Shown: piece by piece, positions 43,754 through 52,079 of the stretch
Numbering within the stretch: the stretch's first letter is position 1
Layout of the letters: every line of letters begins with the position of its first letter
Program-made: the position numbers and the translations under genes
Source: Sandaracinaceae bacterium
Lineage (GTDB): Bacteria > Myxococcota_A > Polyangia > Polyangiales > Houyiibacteriaceae
NCBI GenBank assembly: GCA_020633075.1
Contig: JACKEI010000001.1
Location: 1,488,001-1,552,000, forward strand
DNA: 64,000 nucleotides
Reading direction: 5' to 3'
The notes under the pieces: model-generated
What the model saw: the letters and a program-made list of their open reading frames with translations, nothing else
Told to the model about the DNA's origin: nothing
Database searches by the model: none

Positions 43754-45334
43754 TCAGAACGCCGCGTGAAAGCGTCTCCAGCGGGACGAGTCGGCCGCGC
43801 TCGGGTCCATGACGGTGAAGCTGCCCGTCGCCGCGTTCGTGAAGGCCAGCACCAGCCCAGCCGCGCCGGGGAGCGGGACCAGGAACTCCACCTTCGCGCC
43901 CAGCCAGGTCTCGTCCTGCATGAGACTGACCGTGTCGAAGCGGCTGACATAACCGTCTCCGTCGGCCACCCAGAGCGTCGTGAGGTCGTGGCTCATGACG
44001 GCGCGGTCGATGCCCGTGGTGGACAGAGGCGTGGCGGAGCGATCCTCCAAGCTCACCAACGCCCCCGGTGTACGCCCGCGCGAGTCGGCGATGTCGAAGA
44101 CGTCCGGGAAGCCGCTGCCTTGGCGGAACGCCACCAGCTGCGCGCTCGTGACGTCGGCGGTCATGGCGATGGGTGTGAAGTCCAGCTGCAGGCTGCCGAC
44201 CGAGCGGATGTCCAGAGGCGCAGCGCCGAAGTCCACGAAGGTGAGGCGCCCGGTGGCGCCGAAGAGCACCAGTCGGTCGCGTACGTTGGGGTCTCCGGGC
44301 GCGGTGCCCTCGAAGAGCAGCGCCTGGTCTTGGCCGGCGCTCAGGGTCACGGTCTCGCGCAGCCCCGCGTCGAGGTCGAACACGTTCAGCACCCCGCTCC
44401 CCACGGCGAGCAAGCGCGGGGTGCTGCTGCGCTCATCCACGATGAGGCGGCGCACGGGGCCTCCTGTGATCAGCGTGCTCAGGGTCACGTCAAAGCGCTG
44501 ACCGGTCCCGCTGTCCTCGGTGAGCAGAGTCACCACGAGCAGCTGCGAGCCCCCCTCCGTGCGGACCACGATGCGCTCGCCCACGAACACGGCCTCCACA
44601 GGGCGCGGACCGGTCGTGCCTGGAACCGCGTTGGTGGGGATGGTCACCGGCGGGAGGTCGGGGGCGTCCAGGTCGAAGAGGCTCAGCTGCCCGGACGCCA
44701 GCAGCGCCACCACGCGCAGCTCGCCGCCCCCCACGCCGAGCGGACGGGACACGGCTACGTCCGTAGGGACCTCGCCACCCAGCGAGCGCAGCGAGAGGCC
44801 CACCGGGTTGCTGTCGCTCGGCTCGGCCGCGAGGTCCGCGAGCTCCACGCGGTTGTCCACCACCAGGCGACCGAGGGGCGCAAAGGCCATCGCGTAGCGC
44901 TCCTCTCCGGCAAGGCGCACGGACTCGTACTGGTCATGAAAGCGCCATGGGGTGCCCTCCGGCCCCGCGCTCGACACGCGCACCAGCTCCGCGACCGAGC
45001 CCTCTTCGCCCTCTTCGGCCGGCACCCCGGACGTAAAGACCAGCACCTCGGTGCTCCCACTCGCCTCCGAGCCACGGCTCAGGAGAGTGGCCGCGCCGTC
45101 CCCCAGGTCGAAGTCCAGTCGCCCCGTCCCGCGCTCCGCGAGCTGCAGCACGCGAGCGCGCGCGTGGACGTCGTCCACGGCCAGCAGCGCGTCGGGAAGC
45201 GGCGCCATCTGCGTCATGGTGAAGCCCGGCTCGGGGCAGCCCAGCAAGGGCAGCGCGCCCAGCAGCAAGAGGGCGCGGGTCTTGTGTGCGAGGGTCATCG
45301 TAGCGCTCGTTGGGTGGGTGATCGTGAGGGTCAT
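43754..45334 (-). CDS. Lipoprotein of unknown function, beta-propeller-like
   Basis: A protein of up to 526 aa. The lipobox LLGC is near residue 33 if ATG 45334 is used (4-bp overlap with the preceding gene) or residue 21 from ATG 45298. The second gives the more typical signal; the first fits translational coupling. The mature part is rich in short beta strands and in segments such as RLVVDNRVELADLA, RLIVDERSSTPRLLAVGSGVL and HDLTTLWVADGDGYVSRFDTV, like YVTN-type or lactonase-like propellers. No catalytic residues stand out. It is cotranscribed with the following lipoprotein gene of similar type. Confidence 0.75.
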   Translation of the reverse strand: MTLTITHPTSATMTLAHKTRALLLLGALPLLGCPEPGFTMTQMAPLPDALLAVDDVHARARVLQLAERGTGRLDFDLGDGAATLLSRGSEASGSTEVLVFTSGVPAEEGEEGSVAELVRVSSAGPEGTPWRFHDQYESVRLAGEERYAMAFAPLGRLVVDNRVELADLAAEPSDSNPVGLSLRSLGGEVPTDVAVSRPLGVGGGELRVVALLASGQLSLFDLDAPDLPPVTIPTNAVPGTTGPRPVEAVFVGERIVVRTEGGSQLLVVTLLTEDSGTGQRFDVTLSTLITGGPVRRLIVDERSSTPRLLAVGSGVLNVFDLDAGLRETVTLSAGQDQALLFEGTAPGDPNVRDRLVLFGATGRLTFVDFGAAPLDIRSVGSLQLDFTPIAMTADVTSAQLVAFRQGSGFPDVFDIADSRGRTPGALVSLEDRSATPLSTTGIDRAVMSHDLTTLWVADGDGYVSRFDTVSLMQDETWLGAKVEFLVPLPGAAGLVLAFTNAATGSFTVMDPSAADSSRWRRFHAAF

Positions 45335-47004
45335 CGGCGGACTCCCGCGCCCAGCTCGAAGCCAGCGACGGTCTGCGTCTGCTCGGTGGGCCAGAGGTAG
45401 AAGGTCACCCGCCCGCCGTCGGCCTCTTGGCCCACGAAGGCGCGCTCGAGCCCCGGAAAGGTGCCGAGGGTGGTGGGCGGTGCCAGCAGCGGCAGCTCGT
45501 CCACGGCGAAGGTCTCGAGATCCATGATCTGCATGGCGCGCACGCCCGACGCGTCGTTGCGCAGCGCGACCAACATGCGGCCACCCGCGTCGTCGATGAC
45601 GAAGCCGTCGGCGCGTGGCTCGGCGGCCGTCAGCTCCAGCCGCGTGAAGCCGGTGGCGAGATCGATGACCGAGTAGCCGTGCTGCCTGTCGATGCGCTGG
45701 TCCGAGCTGAGACCGCCGGCGTTGGGGTCGCCTGGGACGCGGTCGTGCAGCACCAGCGCGAAGGTGTTCGCCGAGGAGAAGGCCACGGCCCGCACTCCCT
45801 TGCGCAGCGGCAAGCGTGTGCCGGTGTCGTCCAGCGGGTCACTCAGGTCGAGGCGCGTGATCGCTTCGACGCCGTTGGTGGTGCTGTAGAGGAGCGCCCA
45901 ACGCCCGTCCGAAGAGAGCTGGACGGCCCCCACCATGTGCGTCGAGAGGTCATGCACGCGCCACGTGCTGCTGTCCGCGAAGCCGGGGCCCACGGGGATG
46001 CGGACCAACAGGCTGTGGCTCCGCAGCACCACGAAGACCTCGTCGCCTGACGGGCTGAGGTCCATGTCGGTCACTAACGCAGGCTCGGGCGGGGGCGCGT
46101 CCGGGTCCGTCGAGACAGGGATCACGTCGTCGAGGTCCGCGATGCTGACCGTGCCATCGAGGAGGCTCAGCAGGCGCACGTCACTCACCCCTGCGACGCG
46201 CGTGACCGCGCTGGTCCCGTCTGGCGTGATCTGGGTGTCGATGACTGGCTCGAAGGAGCGGAAGCTCACCAGGGGCGCGCGGTAGGTGCGCTCCGCCGGC
46301 AGCATGCCGAGGTCCACCACGCTCACGCCGTCCTCGGTCACGACGAAGAGCGTTCCCCCGCTCTGATCAAAGGTGATGCGGGAGGGCCCGTAGCCCACGA
46401 CCACCCGCAGGAGCCGCTCGTCCCCTGGCGTCAGGGTCATCACCGTGATGTCTTGGAGGTTGGTGCGCAGCTGCCCGGGCTCCTCGGCCTCGTAGAGCAC
46501 CGCGAAGAGCCCATCGGGGCTGAACGCCACGCGGTTGGCCGCGTGCGCCAACGGGAAGCTCTGCACCTCGGTGACGACCCCCCCTGGGCCGCTACGCAGA
46601 AGGTCCACGGAGCTGTCGCCGCGGTTGAGGCTGAGGGCCACGTCTTGCCCCGGCACAGCGACGGCCGGCAGGGGCTGCGCGCCCACCGCCACGGTCTCGA
46701 TGCGAAAGTCGTCCGCGTGCACGACAGCCACGCGACCTGCGCCCGTGTTGGTGGCGAAGAGCACCGTCGCGCCAACCGCGGGTGGCTCGAAGCTCAGCTC
46801 CACCTCCTGCTCCGGGGGCGGCCCGAGGTCCGTGTTGGCCACCCCCCCGTCGAAGGAGCCCCCGCCGTCCGGGTAACCCCCCGCTGCGCCATCGTCCGCG
46901 CAGCCTGCGCCGGAGCCCGCGCCCAAGAGGCTCGCCAGGACCCCAAGTGGGGCTATCCAGAGGAGATGTGCCGATGTGTGCCAAGGAAGTCGTCTCAGGG
47001 TCAT
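45331..47004 (-). CDS. YncE/YVTN-like beta-propeller lipoprotein
   Basis: A protein of 557 aa. It has a lipoprotein signal ending GAGC (Cys 35), then a Gly/Asp-rich linker. Repeats typical of YncE-like propellers follow, for example FATNTGAGRVAVVHADDFRIETV, RVAFSPDGLFAVLYEAEEPG and FDQSGGTLFVVTEDGVSVVDL. Its stop overlaps the start of the next lipoprotein gene (ATGA at 45331). TAGCCC is 6 nt before the ATG with no Shine-Dalgarno. The two proteins are likely an envelope pair of unknown role. A secondary-structure-only relation to surface-layer or binding proteins is likely. Confidence 0.78.
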   Translation of the reverse strand: MTLRRLPWHTSAHLLWIAPLGVLASLLGAGSGAGCADDGAAGGYPDGGGSFDGGVANTDLGPPPEQEVELSFEPPAVGATVLFATNTGAGRVAVVHADDFRIETVAVGAQPLPAVAVPGQDVALSLNRGDSSVDLLRSGPGGVVTEVQSFPLAHAANRVAFSPDGLFAVLYEAEEPGQLRTNLQDITVMTLTPGDERLLRVVVGYGPSRITFDQSGGTLFVVTEDGVSVVDLGMLPAERTYRAPLVSFRSFEPVIDTQITPDGTSAVTRVAGVSDVRLLSLLDGTVSIADLDDVIPVSTDPDAPPPEPALVTDMDLSPSGDEVFVVLRSHSLLVRIPVGPGFADSSTWRVHDLSTHMVGAVQLSSDGRWALLYSTTNGVEAITRLDLSDPLDDTGTRLPLRKGVRAVAFSSANTFALVLHDRVPGDPNAGGLSSDQRIDRQHGYSVIDLATGFTRLELTAAEPRADGFVIDDAGGRMLVALRNDASGVRAMQIMDLETFAVDELPLLAPPTTLGTFPGLERAFVGQEADGGRVTFYLWPTEQTQTVAGFELGAGVRR

Positions 47005-47069
47005 GCGCGTGGGCTACAGCACGATGCGTGCCGCCCTGCGCTCCAAGCGCTTGACGCGCGGCAGTAGAT

Positions 47070-47088
47070 AGGGAAACTTAGTTTCCCT
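47070..47088. promoter_or_regulatory. 19-bp perfect palindrome upstream of the desaturase/TetR operon
   Basis: AGGGAAACT-T-AGTTTCCCT is an uninterrupted inverted repeat with 9-bp arms, 37 bp before the desaturase ATG. A TTGACG lies at 47051. It is the most likely operator for the TetR gene that closes this operon. Confidence 0.65.
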
Positions 47089-47125
47089 TGTTCCTCCCAC
47101 CGGCCGCTAGGCCCGGAGCGTTCCC

Positions 47126-48178
47126 ATGTCGCCTGAGGTCGCCGAGCCCAGCCCGCCCCTCCCTGCTGCCGTGGAGCCCGCCCTGACTGGGCTCGCCGAT
47201 GCCTCGTGGCCGCGGCGCGTGTTTGCGTACGCCATCTTCCCGGTCGCGTTCTTTGGTGCTCTGCTGATCACGTATGCGTGCTTCCAGGAGGGCCGAGCAC
47301 CCGCGCTCGCCACGCTGCCGGGCATCGCCTTTGGCACGCTCATGGTCATCCTGGGCGAGTGGGTGCAGCCCCGCTCCGCGCTGTGGTCCAAGAGCTACGG
47401 AGACACGCCCACGGATCTCAAGCACGTCCTGTTCTCTCAGCTGTTGCCGCCACCGCTCGTCGAGCTCGCGCTCAAGGCCACCGCGGGGGTCGCGGCGGTG
47501 CTCATCGCCGAGCGTCTCGGGCGCGGCCTCTGGCCCGTCGGCATCCCCTTCGTCCTGCAGGTCGCGCTCGCGGCCGTCATCGGGGAGTTCGGTCAGTACT
47601 GGTGGCATCGCCTGTGTCACGAGAGCCTCTGGTTCTGGCGCTTTCACGTCACGCATCACAGCGCGCCGCGGCTCTGGTGGCTGAACGCGGCGCGCTTCCA
47701 CCCGCTGGACACGGTGTTCTCGTACACGCTCACCATCCTGCCCCTCATCCTGCTGGGCTGTCCGCCCGAGGTGGTCGCCATGATGGCCACGTTCACGGCC
47801 GTCCACGGCGTCTTTCAGCACGCCAACATCGACCTCCGGCTCGGGCCCCTGAACTGGATCTTCAGCATGGCCGAGCTGCACCGCTGGCACCACAGCCGCA
47901 CGTTGAGCGACGCCAACACCAACTACGGGGCGAACATCATCTTCTGGGACATCGTCTTCGGCACCCGGCACCTGCCCAAGGACCGCGTGCATCCGCCGGC
48001 CGACGTGGGCTTCCTCGGAGACACGGCCTTCCCCACCACCTACGTGGGTCAGCTCTGGACCCCCTTCCGCTGGGGGGCGCTGCTGGTGGAGCTCGACCAG
48101 GCCGCTCGCTCCACGGCAGACACCACAGACGCCCAGGGTGTCGAGGACGCAGCCCCCGCGTCGACGGCCACCGAGTGA
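47126..48178 (+). CDS. Sterol desaturase/fatty acid hydroxylase family protein
   Basis: A protein of 350 aa. It has several membrane helices and the His clusters of the di-iron integral-membrane oxygenase family: HRLCH, HVTHH, HGVFQH and HRWHH. Family members insert hydroxyl groups or double bonds in sterols, fatty acids or carotenoids. CGGAG lies 7 nt before ATG 47126. The TetR gene begins inside its stop codon (GTG/TGA overlap), so both are in one operon. The substrate is not known. Confidence 0.88.
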   Translation: MSPEVAEPSPPLPAAVEPALTGLADASWPRRVFAYAIFPVAFFGALLITYACFQEGRAPALATLPGIAFGTLMVILGEWVQPRSALWSKSYGDTPTDLKHVLFSQLLPPPLVELALKATAGVAAVLIAERLGRGLWPVGIPFVLQVALAAVIGEFGQYWWHRLCHESLWFWRFHVTHHSAPRLWWLNAARFHPLDTVFSYTLTILPLILLGCPPEVVAMMATFTAVHGVFQHANIDLRLGPLNWIFSMAELHRWHHSRTLSDANTNYGANIIFWDIVFGTRHLPKDRVHPPADVGFLGDTAFPTTYVGQLWTPFRWGALLVELDQAARSTADTTDAQGVEDAAPASTATE

Positions 48179-48780
48179 GCGCGCCCGCAGACCAGCCGGC
48201 CCCCGGCGACGCGCGCCGTCTGGGCCAAGCGGAGCTGGAGCGCTTGCGCCGGACGATCATCTCCCACTTCGCCTCGCACCTGTACCACCAGGTGGGCCTG
48301 CGCGAGATCTGCAGAGACGCGCAGGTGAGCCCCAAGACCGTCTACAAGTACTTCGGCTGCAAAGAGGAGCTCATGCTGGCGTGCGTCGAGCCCGACCTCG
48401 AAGAGCTGCTGCGCCACACGCGGGTGGCGGTCGAGGGCGCGACGGGCCGGCGAGAGGCGCTGTGGGCCGTCGCGCGCTGCCAATTTGCCTTCTACGCGGA
48501 GCGCCCCGCCGTGGCCCGGGTGGTGTTCCTGAACCTGCCCGAGGCGTACTGGATGGAGCAGCGTTCCCCGGCGGAGCTCGCGCGCGAGGCGCTGGTGAAC
48601 GAGCTGCTCGCGGCGGCGGCGCCGGAGCGACGCCGCGGCGAGGCAGCGCTGGTCATCGACGTGTCGGCCGGCGCGGTGCGGCGCTTGGTGGTGCGTTGGC
48701 TGATAGAGGGCCAGTCACACGACCTGCGCGCACGTGGCGAGGCGTTTCTGTCGTTGATGGAAGGGGTGGTCGACGGCTGA
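48175..48780 (+). CDS. TetR-family transcriptional regulator
   Basis: A protein of 201 aa. The HTH is visible as VGLREICRDAQVSPKTVYKYFGCKEELMLACV. The C-terminal part has the ligand-domain helices, with AVARVVFLNLPEAYWMEQR. Start is GTG 48175, overlapping the desaturase stop (48176-48178). The frame is open much further upstream but that is the antisense-like shadow of the desaturase reading frame. A palindrome upstream of the operon is the likely autoregulatory site, and the desaturase product or substrate may be the ligand. Confidence 0.88.
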   Translation: MSAPADQPAPGDARRLGQAELERLRRTIISHFASHLYHQVGLREICRDAQVSPKTVYKYFGCKEELMLACVEPDLEELLRHTRVAVEGATGRREALWAVARCQFAFYAERPAVARVVFLNLPEAYWMEQRSPAELAREALVNELLAAAAPERRRGEAALVIDVSAGAVRRLVVRWLIEGQSHDLRARGEAFLSLMEGVVDG

Positions 48781-48810
48781 GCGATAAAGTTCACGCCGAA
48801 ATTTTGGACG

Positions 48811-48839
48811 CTCACACACACTGTGAGAGGGTGTGCACA
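48811..48839. promoter_or_regulatory. Two inverted repeats upstream of the 59-residue gene
   Basis: CTCACA-N5-TGTGAG (48811-48827) and the self-complementary TGTGCACA (48832-48839) lie 68-96 bp before the ATG at 48907. They share the TGTG/CACA theme and could be binding sites. No regulator is assigned. Confidence 0.4.
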
Positions 48840-48906
48840 GATGTAGGACAAAGTGGTTTTGAGGATCACCTGTCCGTACCCCCACCCCAGTTGAGGAGCA
48901 GCGCCC

Positions 48907-49086
48907 ATGACGTCCCGCGGTCCGAAGTCCTACAGTTCCATGGCAGAGTTCGAGCGTGAGGAGATTCGCCCCGGTCAGAAGATGGGCTGGTCTCTGGACG
49001 ACCTGTACGCCGAGGCGAGCTTCAACCCAGGCGACGACGACTCGCTGTACGACGACTCCAAGCAGGAGCTGAACTTCGACTTCTGA
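48907..49086 (+). CDS. Small acidic protein of unknown function
   Basis: A 59-residue reading frame that I do not recognise. It starts at ATG 48907 with a strong GAGGAG 9 nt upstream and ends at TGA 49084-49086. It is acidic, with 17 Asp/Glu, has a middle GQKMGWSLDDLYAEASF and ends DDSKQELNFDF. It has no signal or membrane segment. The third-position GC content fits the genome. It is followed by a 170-nt 3' region and a strong intrinsic terminator, so it appears to be its own transcription unit, placed just before parAB. Confidence 0.7.
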   Translation: MTSRGPKSYSSMAEFEREEIRPGQKMGWSLDDLYAEASFNPGDDDSLYDDSKQELNFDF

Positions 49087-49254
49087 GCCCTCTGGGTGCT
49101 CTCTGCGCGGAGTGTCACACCCGCGTGCGATGTACGAGTCGAGTCCCCCTTCACGCTCGCCCGCGTGATTCTCGACTCTCGGTCCCTGCCGCTCCGCAAC
49201 CCTTCGGCACGGACCACCCAGCTGCCTCGAGCGTCGCCCCGCGAGAGACAGCCG

Positions 49255-49291
49255 AGCCCGACGAGTCGCCCCTCGTCGGGTTCACTTTTTC
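49255..49291 (+). terminator. Intrinsic terminator after the 59-residue gene
   Basis: The stem CCCGACGAG (49257-49265)/CTCGTCGGG (49272-49280) has a 6-nt loop, lengthened by G-U and A-U pairs at the base, and is followed by TTCACTTTTTCC. It ends 80 bp before parA. The 3' region between 49087 and here holds no other gene that I can see. Confidence 0.8.
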
Positions 49292-49371
49292 CGTCTTCTT
49301 TGCGCGCCCTCGGCCGTCCCCGGAGATGTTGCGTTGAATGATGGGAGCGACGCTGGTACAGCACACCCCTC

Positions 49372-50142
49372 ATGGGTCGCGTCGTCGCCATAGCGAATCA
49401 AAAAGGGGGCGTGGGTAAGACCACGACCGCCGTCAACCTCGGCGCCTCACTGGCGGTGGCCGAGCAGCGCGTGCTCCTGATCGACCTGGACCCCCAGGGC
49501 AACGCCTCCACGGGCGTCGGCTGCGCGCCGGGGTCGGTCGTGCGCAGCAGCTATCAGGTGCTCCTCGGCGAGGTGGCGGTGGAGGACGCCGTGCTCGAGA
49601 CCGAGCTGCCGCACCTGCACGTCATCCCGAGCACGCCCGACCTGGCTGCCGCCGAGCGCGAGCTGTTCGGCGACGAGGACTGGGCCACGCGCTTCCGCGA
49701 CGCCATCGCGTCCATCCGCATGCAGTACGACTTCATCCTGGTGGACTGCCCCCCCTCGCTGGGCACGCTGACCATCAACGCGCTGACCGCAGCGGACCTC
49801 GTGGTGGTCCCGCTGCAGTGTGAGTACTACGCGCTCGAGGGGCTCTCGCAGCTGACCAACACCATCGAGCGCGTGCGCAACGGCCTGAACCCTGGGCTGA
49901 CCATCCACGGCGTGGTGCTGACCATGTTCGACCCGCGCAACAACCTGGCGAACGACGTCGCGGCCGAGGTGCGCCGGCACTTCCACGTCTACGAGACGGT
50001 CATCCCGCGCAACATCCGTCTGGCCGAGGCTCCCTCGCACGGCAAGCCCGTCATCCTCTACGACGCGGCGTCGCGCGGCAGCTACCAGTACCTCAACCTC
50101 GCGCGCGAGATTCTCGACGCGCTGCCCATCCAGGCGGCTTGA
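49372..50142 (+). CDS. parA: ParA/Soj chromosome-partitioning ATPase
   Basis: A protein of 256 aa, a small ParA typical of chromosomal loci. The deviant Walker A motif is KGGVGKTT (11-18), followed by VLLIDLDPQGNASTG, YDFILVDCPPSLG and VVLTMFDPRNNLA. It works with ParB and the DNA site parS in chromosome segregation. It comes directly before parB. No Shine-Dalgarno is present; TACAGC ends 9 nt before the ATG, suggesting a leaderless start. Confidence 0.96.
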   Translation: MGRVVAIANQKGGVGKTTTAVNLGASLAVAEQRVLLIDLDPQGNASTGVGCAPGSVVRSSYQVLLGEVAVEDAVLETELPHLHVIPSTPDLAAAERELFGDEDWATRFRDAIASIRMQYDFILVDCPPSLGTLTINALTAADLVVVPLQCEYYALEGLSQLTNTIERVRNGLNPGLTIHGVVLTMFDPRNNLANDVAAEVRRHFHVYETVIPRNIRLAEAPSHGKPVILYDAASRGSYQYLNLAREILDALPIQAA

Positions 50143-50144
50143 AC

Positions 50145-50996
50145 GTGGCAACTCGTCGACTCGGCCGAGGTCTCGACGGCCTCCTCCCCTCCGCGCCCAG
50201 CGCGAGCCCGCGCGCGGCCTCCACGGCGCTGATCGAGCAGCTGCACCCCAACCGGGACCAGCCGCGGCGGCACTTCGACGACGAGGCCCTGCAGGAGCTG
50301 GCGGACAGCATCGCGGCGCATGGCGTGCTCGAGCCCATCTTGGTGCGCAAGCGCGAGGCGGGCGGCTACGAGATCATCGCGGGTGAGCGGCGCTGGCGGG
50401 CGGCGCAGCGGGCGGGCGTGCAAGAGCTGCCCATCCACGTGCGCGAGCTGAGCGACGCGGTGGCCTTCGAGGCGGCGCTGGTGGAGAACATCCAGCGCGA
50501 GGACCTGAACCCCCTCGAGACGGCGCGGGCGTTTCAGCGGCTCATCGACGAGTACGGTCACTCGCAGCAGCAGGTGGCGGAGCGCGTGGGCAAGAGCCGC
50601 GTGGCGGTCACCAACTCGCTGCGCCTGCTCAAGCTGCCGGACGAGGTGCTGGACCTGATCGACGGCGGTCAGCTGACGGAGGGCCACGGGCGCGCGCTCC
50701 TCACGGCACCGGACGCCGGCACCATGAAGAAGCTCGCGCGCATGGCAGTGGCCAAGCGGCTCAGCGTGCGGGAGCTGGAGAAGCTCGCCCGGGCAGCGGC
50801 CAGCGGCCAGAAGCCCGACGCCCCCGCGAAGGTGAGCAAGGAAAAGTCCGCCAACGTGCGGGACCTCGAGCGCCGCCTCTCGCACGCGCTGGGGTCCACG
50901 GTCAGCGTGGAGGACGGCCCCGGCGGCAAGGGCGAGCTCCGCATCGCCTACGGCAGCTACGCCGAGCTAGACCGGCTGATCGAGCAGCTCACCTGA
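50145..50996 (+). CDS. parB: ParB/Spo0J chromosome-partitioning protein
   Basis: A protein of 283 aa. GTG 50145 gives the family-typical beginning (M)ATRRLGRGLDGLLPS. Next come LHPNRDQPRRHFDDEALQEL, the CTP-binding/GERRWRAAQRAG box, VENIQREDLNPLE, and the HTH region HSQQQVAERVGKSRVAVTNSLRLL. TTG 50139 is an alternative start. parA and parB form an operon with a 2-nt gap. I found no perfect parS (TGTTTCACGTGAAACA) in the window. Confidence 0.95.
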   Translation: MATRRLGRGLDGLLPSAPSASPRAASTALIEQLHPNRDQPRRHFDDEALQELADSIAAHGVLEPILVRKREAGGYEIIAGERRWRAAQRAGVQELPIHVRELSDAVAFEAALVENIQREDLNPLETARAFQRLIDEYGHSQQQVAERVGKSRVAVTNSLRLLKLPDEVLDLIDGGQLTEGHGRALLTAPDAGTMKKLARMAVAKRLSVRELEKLARAAASGQKPDAPAKVSKEKSANVRDLERRLSHALGSTVSVEDGPGGKGELRIAYGSYAELDRLIEQLT

Positions 50997-51016
50997 GCGT
51001 GCGGCTCACCTGAGCG
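50987..51016. repeat. Tandem repeat at the parB stop
   Basis: GCTCACCTGAGCG occurs at 50987-50999, including the parB stop, and again at 51004-51016. Each copy is also a small inverted repeat (GCTCA-CC-TGAGC), so two hairpins could form in the 41-bp convergent gap. Confidence 0.5.
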
Positions 51017-51037
51017 CGCCCCGGCGGCCGGCGCCGA

Positions 51038-52003
51038 TCAACGGAGGACGGCGTTGGCCACGAGCGTGCCCTCCGCGGCGCTCATGACGGCCTGCTGGAC
51101 TGTGATGTCCATGCGGACGTGCCGGTCGTTCAGGATGCGCAGGCACGCGTCGGCGTCCGTCGGGGCCTCTGTGGCGACCCGGGCGCAGGTGGTGTCGTAG
51201 CGGCGGTCCGACGTGGCCCGCAGCGCGTCCACAGCCGCCTGCGCGCCATGGCCTCCGAGCAGGCGGTAGTCGTTCGTGGCCGCGACGTGCCCGCTCCCGG
51301 CGCGCCGCACGACGCCACGCGTGGGCGTGCGCTCCACCACGGCGAGCTCGTCGTTCTGCGTCCCGCTCACCAGCAGCAGGCAGTCGCACACCAGCGGGCT
51401 CGCGCGCAGGTGCTCGACGGCGCCGTCGAACGGAAGGCAGGCGACGAGCGCCTCTCGCAGCAGCAGCGCGACAGGCATGCCCTCCCCCGGGGGGTCTTCG
51501 CTGACCACGGCGTTGAGGGAGACCGCAAACGCGCCCGGCGAGACGCCCGTGAACACGCCGATGAAGCCCGGCCACGCGAGGCTCTTGCAGACGACCTCCC
51601 CGCCGCTCGTGTAGACGTGCACCTGCGAGTGACGGCGCAGCGCGTCGCGTGGGCTGTGCCAGTCCAGGTTGCGGGCGTGCAGCGGGCCAGCGGGTGTGTT
51701 GGTGCCGAATGCCGTGCAGGCCATCGCGTGCTTGAACGCGTCGTAGTAGACGTTGACCAGGGTGAGGTCGAGAGGGTCCACGCCAGTCCGCGCCGCGATC
51801 GAGTCGAGCTCCACCTGCTGGTCCAGCGGGATGTAGGCGTCTCGGTAGTAGGTGAGCAGCTCGCGGAACTCGTCGACCTGTCCGATGTCCTGCTTGTAGA
51901 CCGCCACCAGCTCCGCCACGGCGTCTGCGTGAGCCTCGATGCCCGCCCAGCGCTCAGCCGGAGGGGCGTCCAGGTCGAGGGTCATCGCGTTGAGGTCGGA
52001 CAT
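51038..52003 (-). CDS. NAAA/acid ceramidase/AAT-type (C45) Ntn hydrolase
   Basis: A protein of 321 aa of the autoproteolytic N-terminal nucleophile hydrolases that include N-acylethanolamine amidase and acid ceramidase. The likely catalytic Cys is residue 96 in MACTAFG, followed by GPLHARNLDW, which carries the conserved Arg and Asp. Later blocks are FAVSLNAVVSEDPPGEG and HVAATNDYRLL. Such enzymes break or form amide bonds in lipids or beta-lactams, with self-cleavage before the Cys. Bacterial members have unknown substrates. No signal peptide is seen, so it would be cytosolic. The gene is convergent with parB. Confidence 0.85.
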   Translation of the reverse strand: MSDLNAMTLDLDAPPAERWAGIEAHADAVAELVAVYKQDIGQVDEFRELLTYYRDAYIPLDQQVELDSIAARTGVDPLDLTLVNVYYDAFKHAMACTAFGTNTPAGPLHARNLDWHSPRDALRRHSQVHVYTSGGEVVCKSLAWPGFIGVFTGVSPGAFAVSLNAVVSEDPPGEGMPVALLLREALVACLPFDGAVEHLRASPLVCDCLLLVSGTQNDELAVVERTPTRGVVRRAGSGHVAATNDYRLLGGHGAQAAVDALRATSDRRYDTTCARVATEAPTDADACLRILNDRHVRMDITVQQAVMSAAEGTLVANAVLR

Positions 52004-52079
52004 GGCCGCTCCAGCCTGATGCCACGACGGCCGACGTCAAGCGCGGCCGAGCGTCGGGCGCAGGTGCTACGCTCATCCT

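Noticed and set aside
49087..51037. parS site (TGTTTCACGTGAAACA) near parAB
   Set aside because: I looked around parAB and at other TTTCACGT-like strings (for example near 47640) and found no match with both halves.
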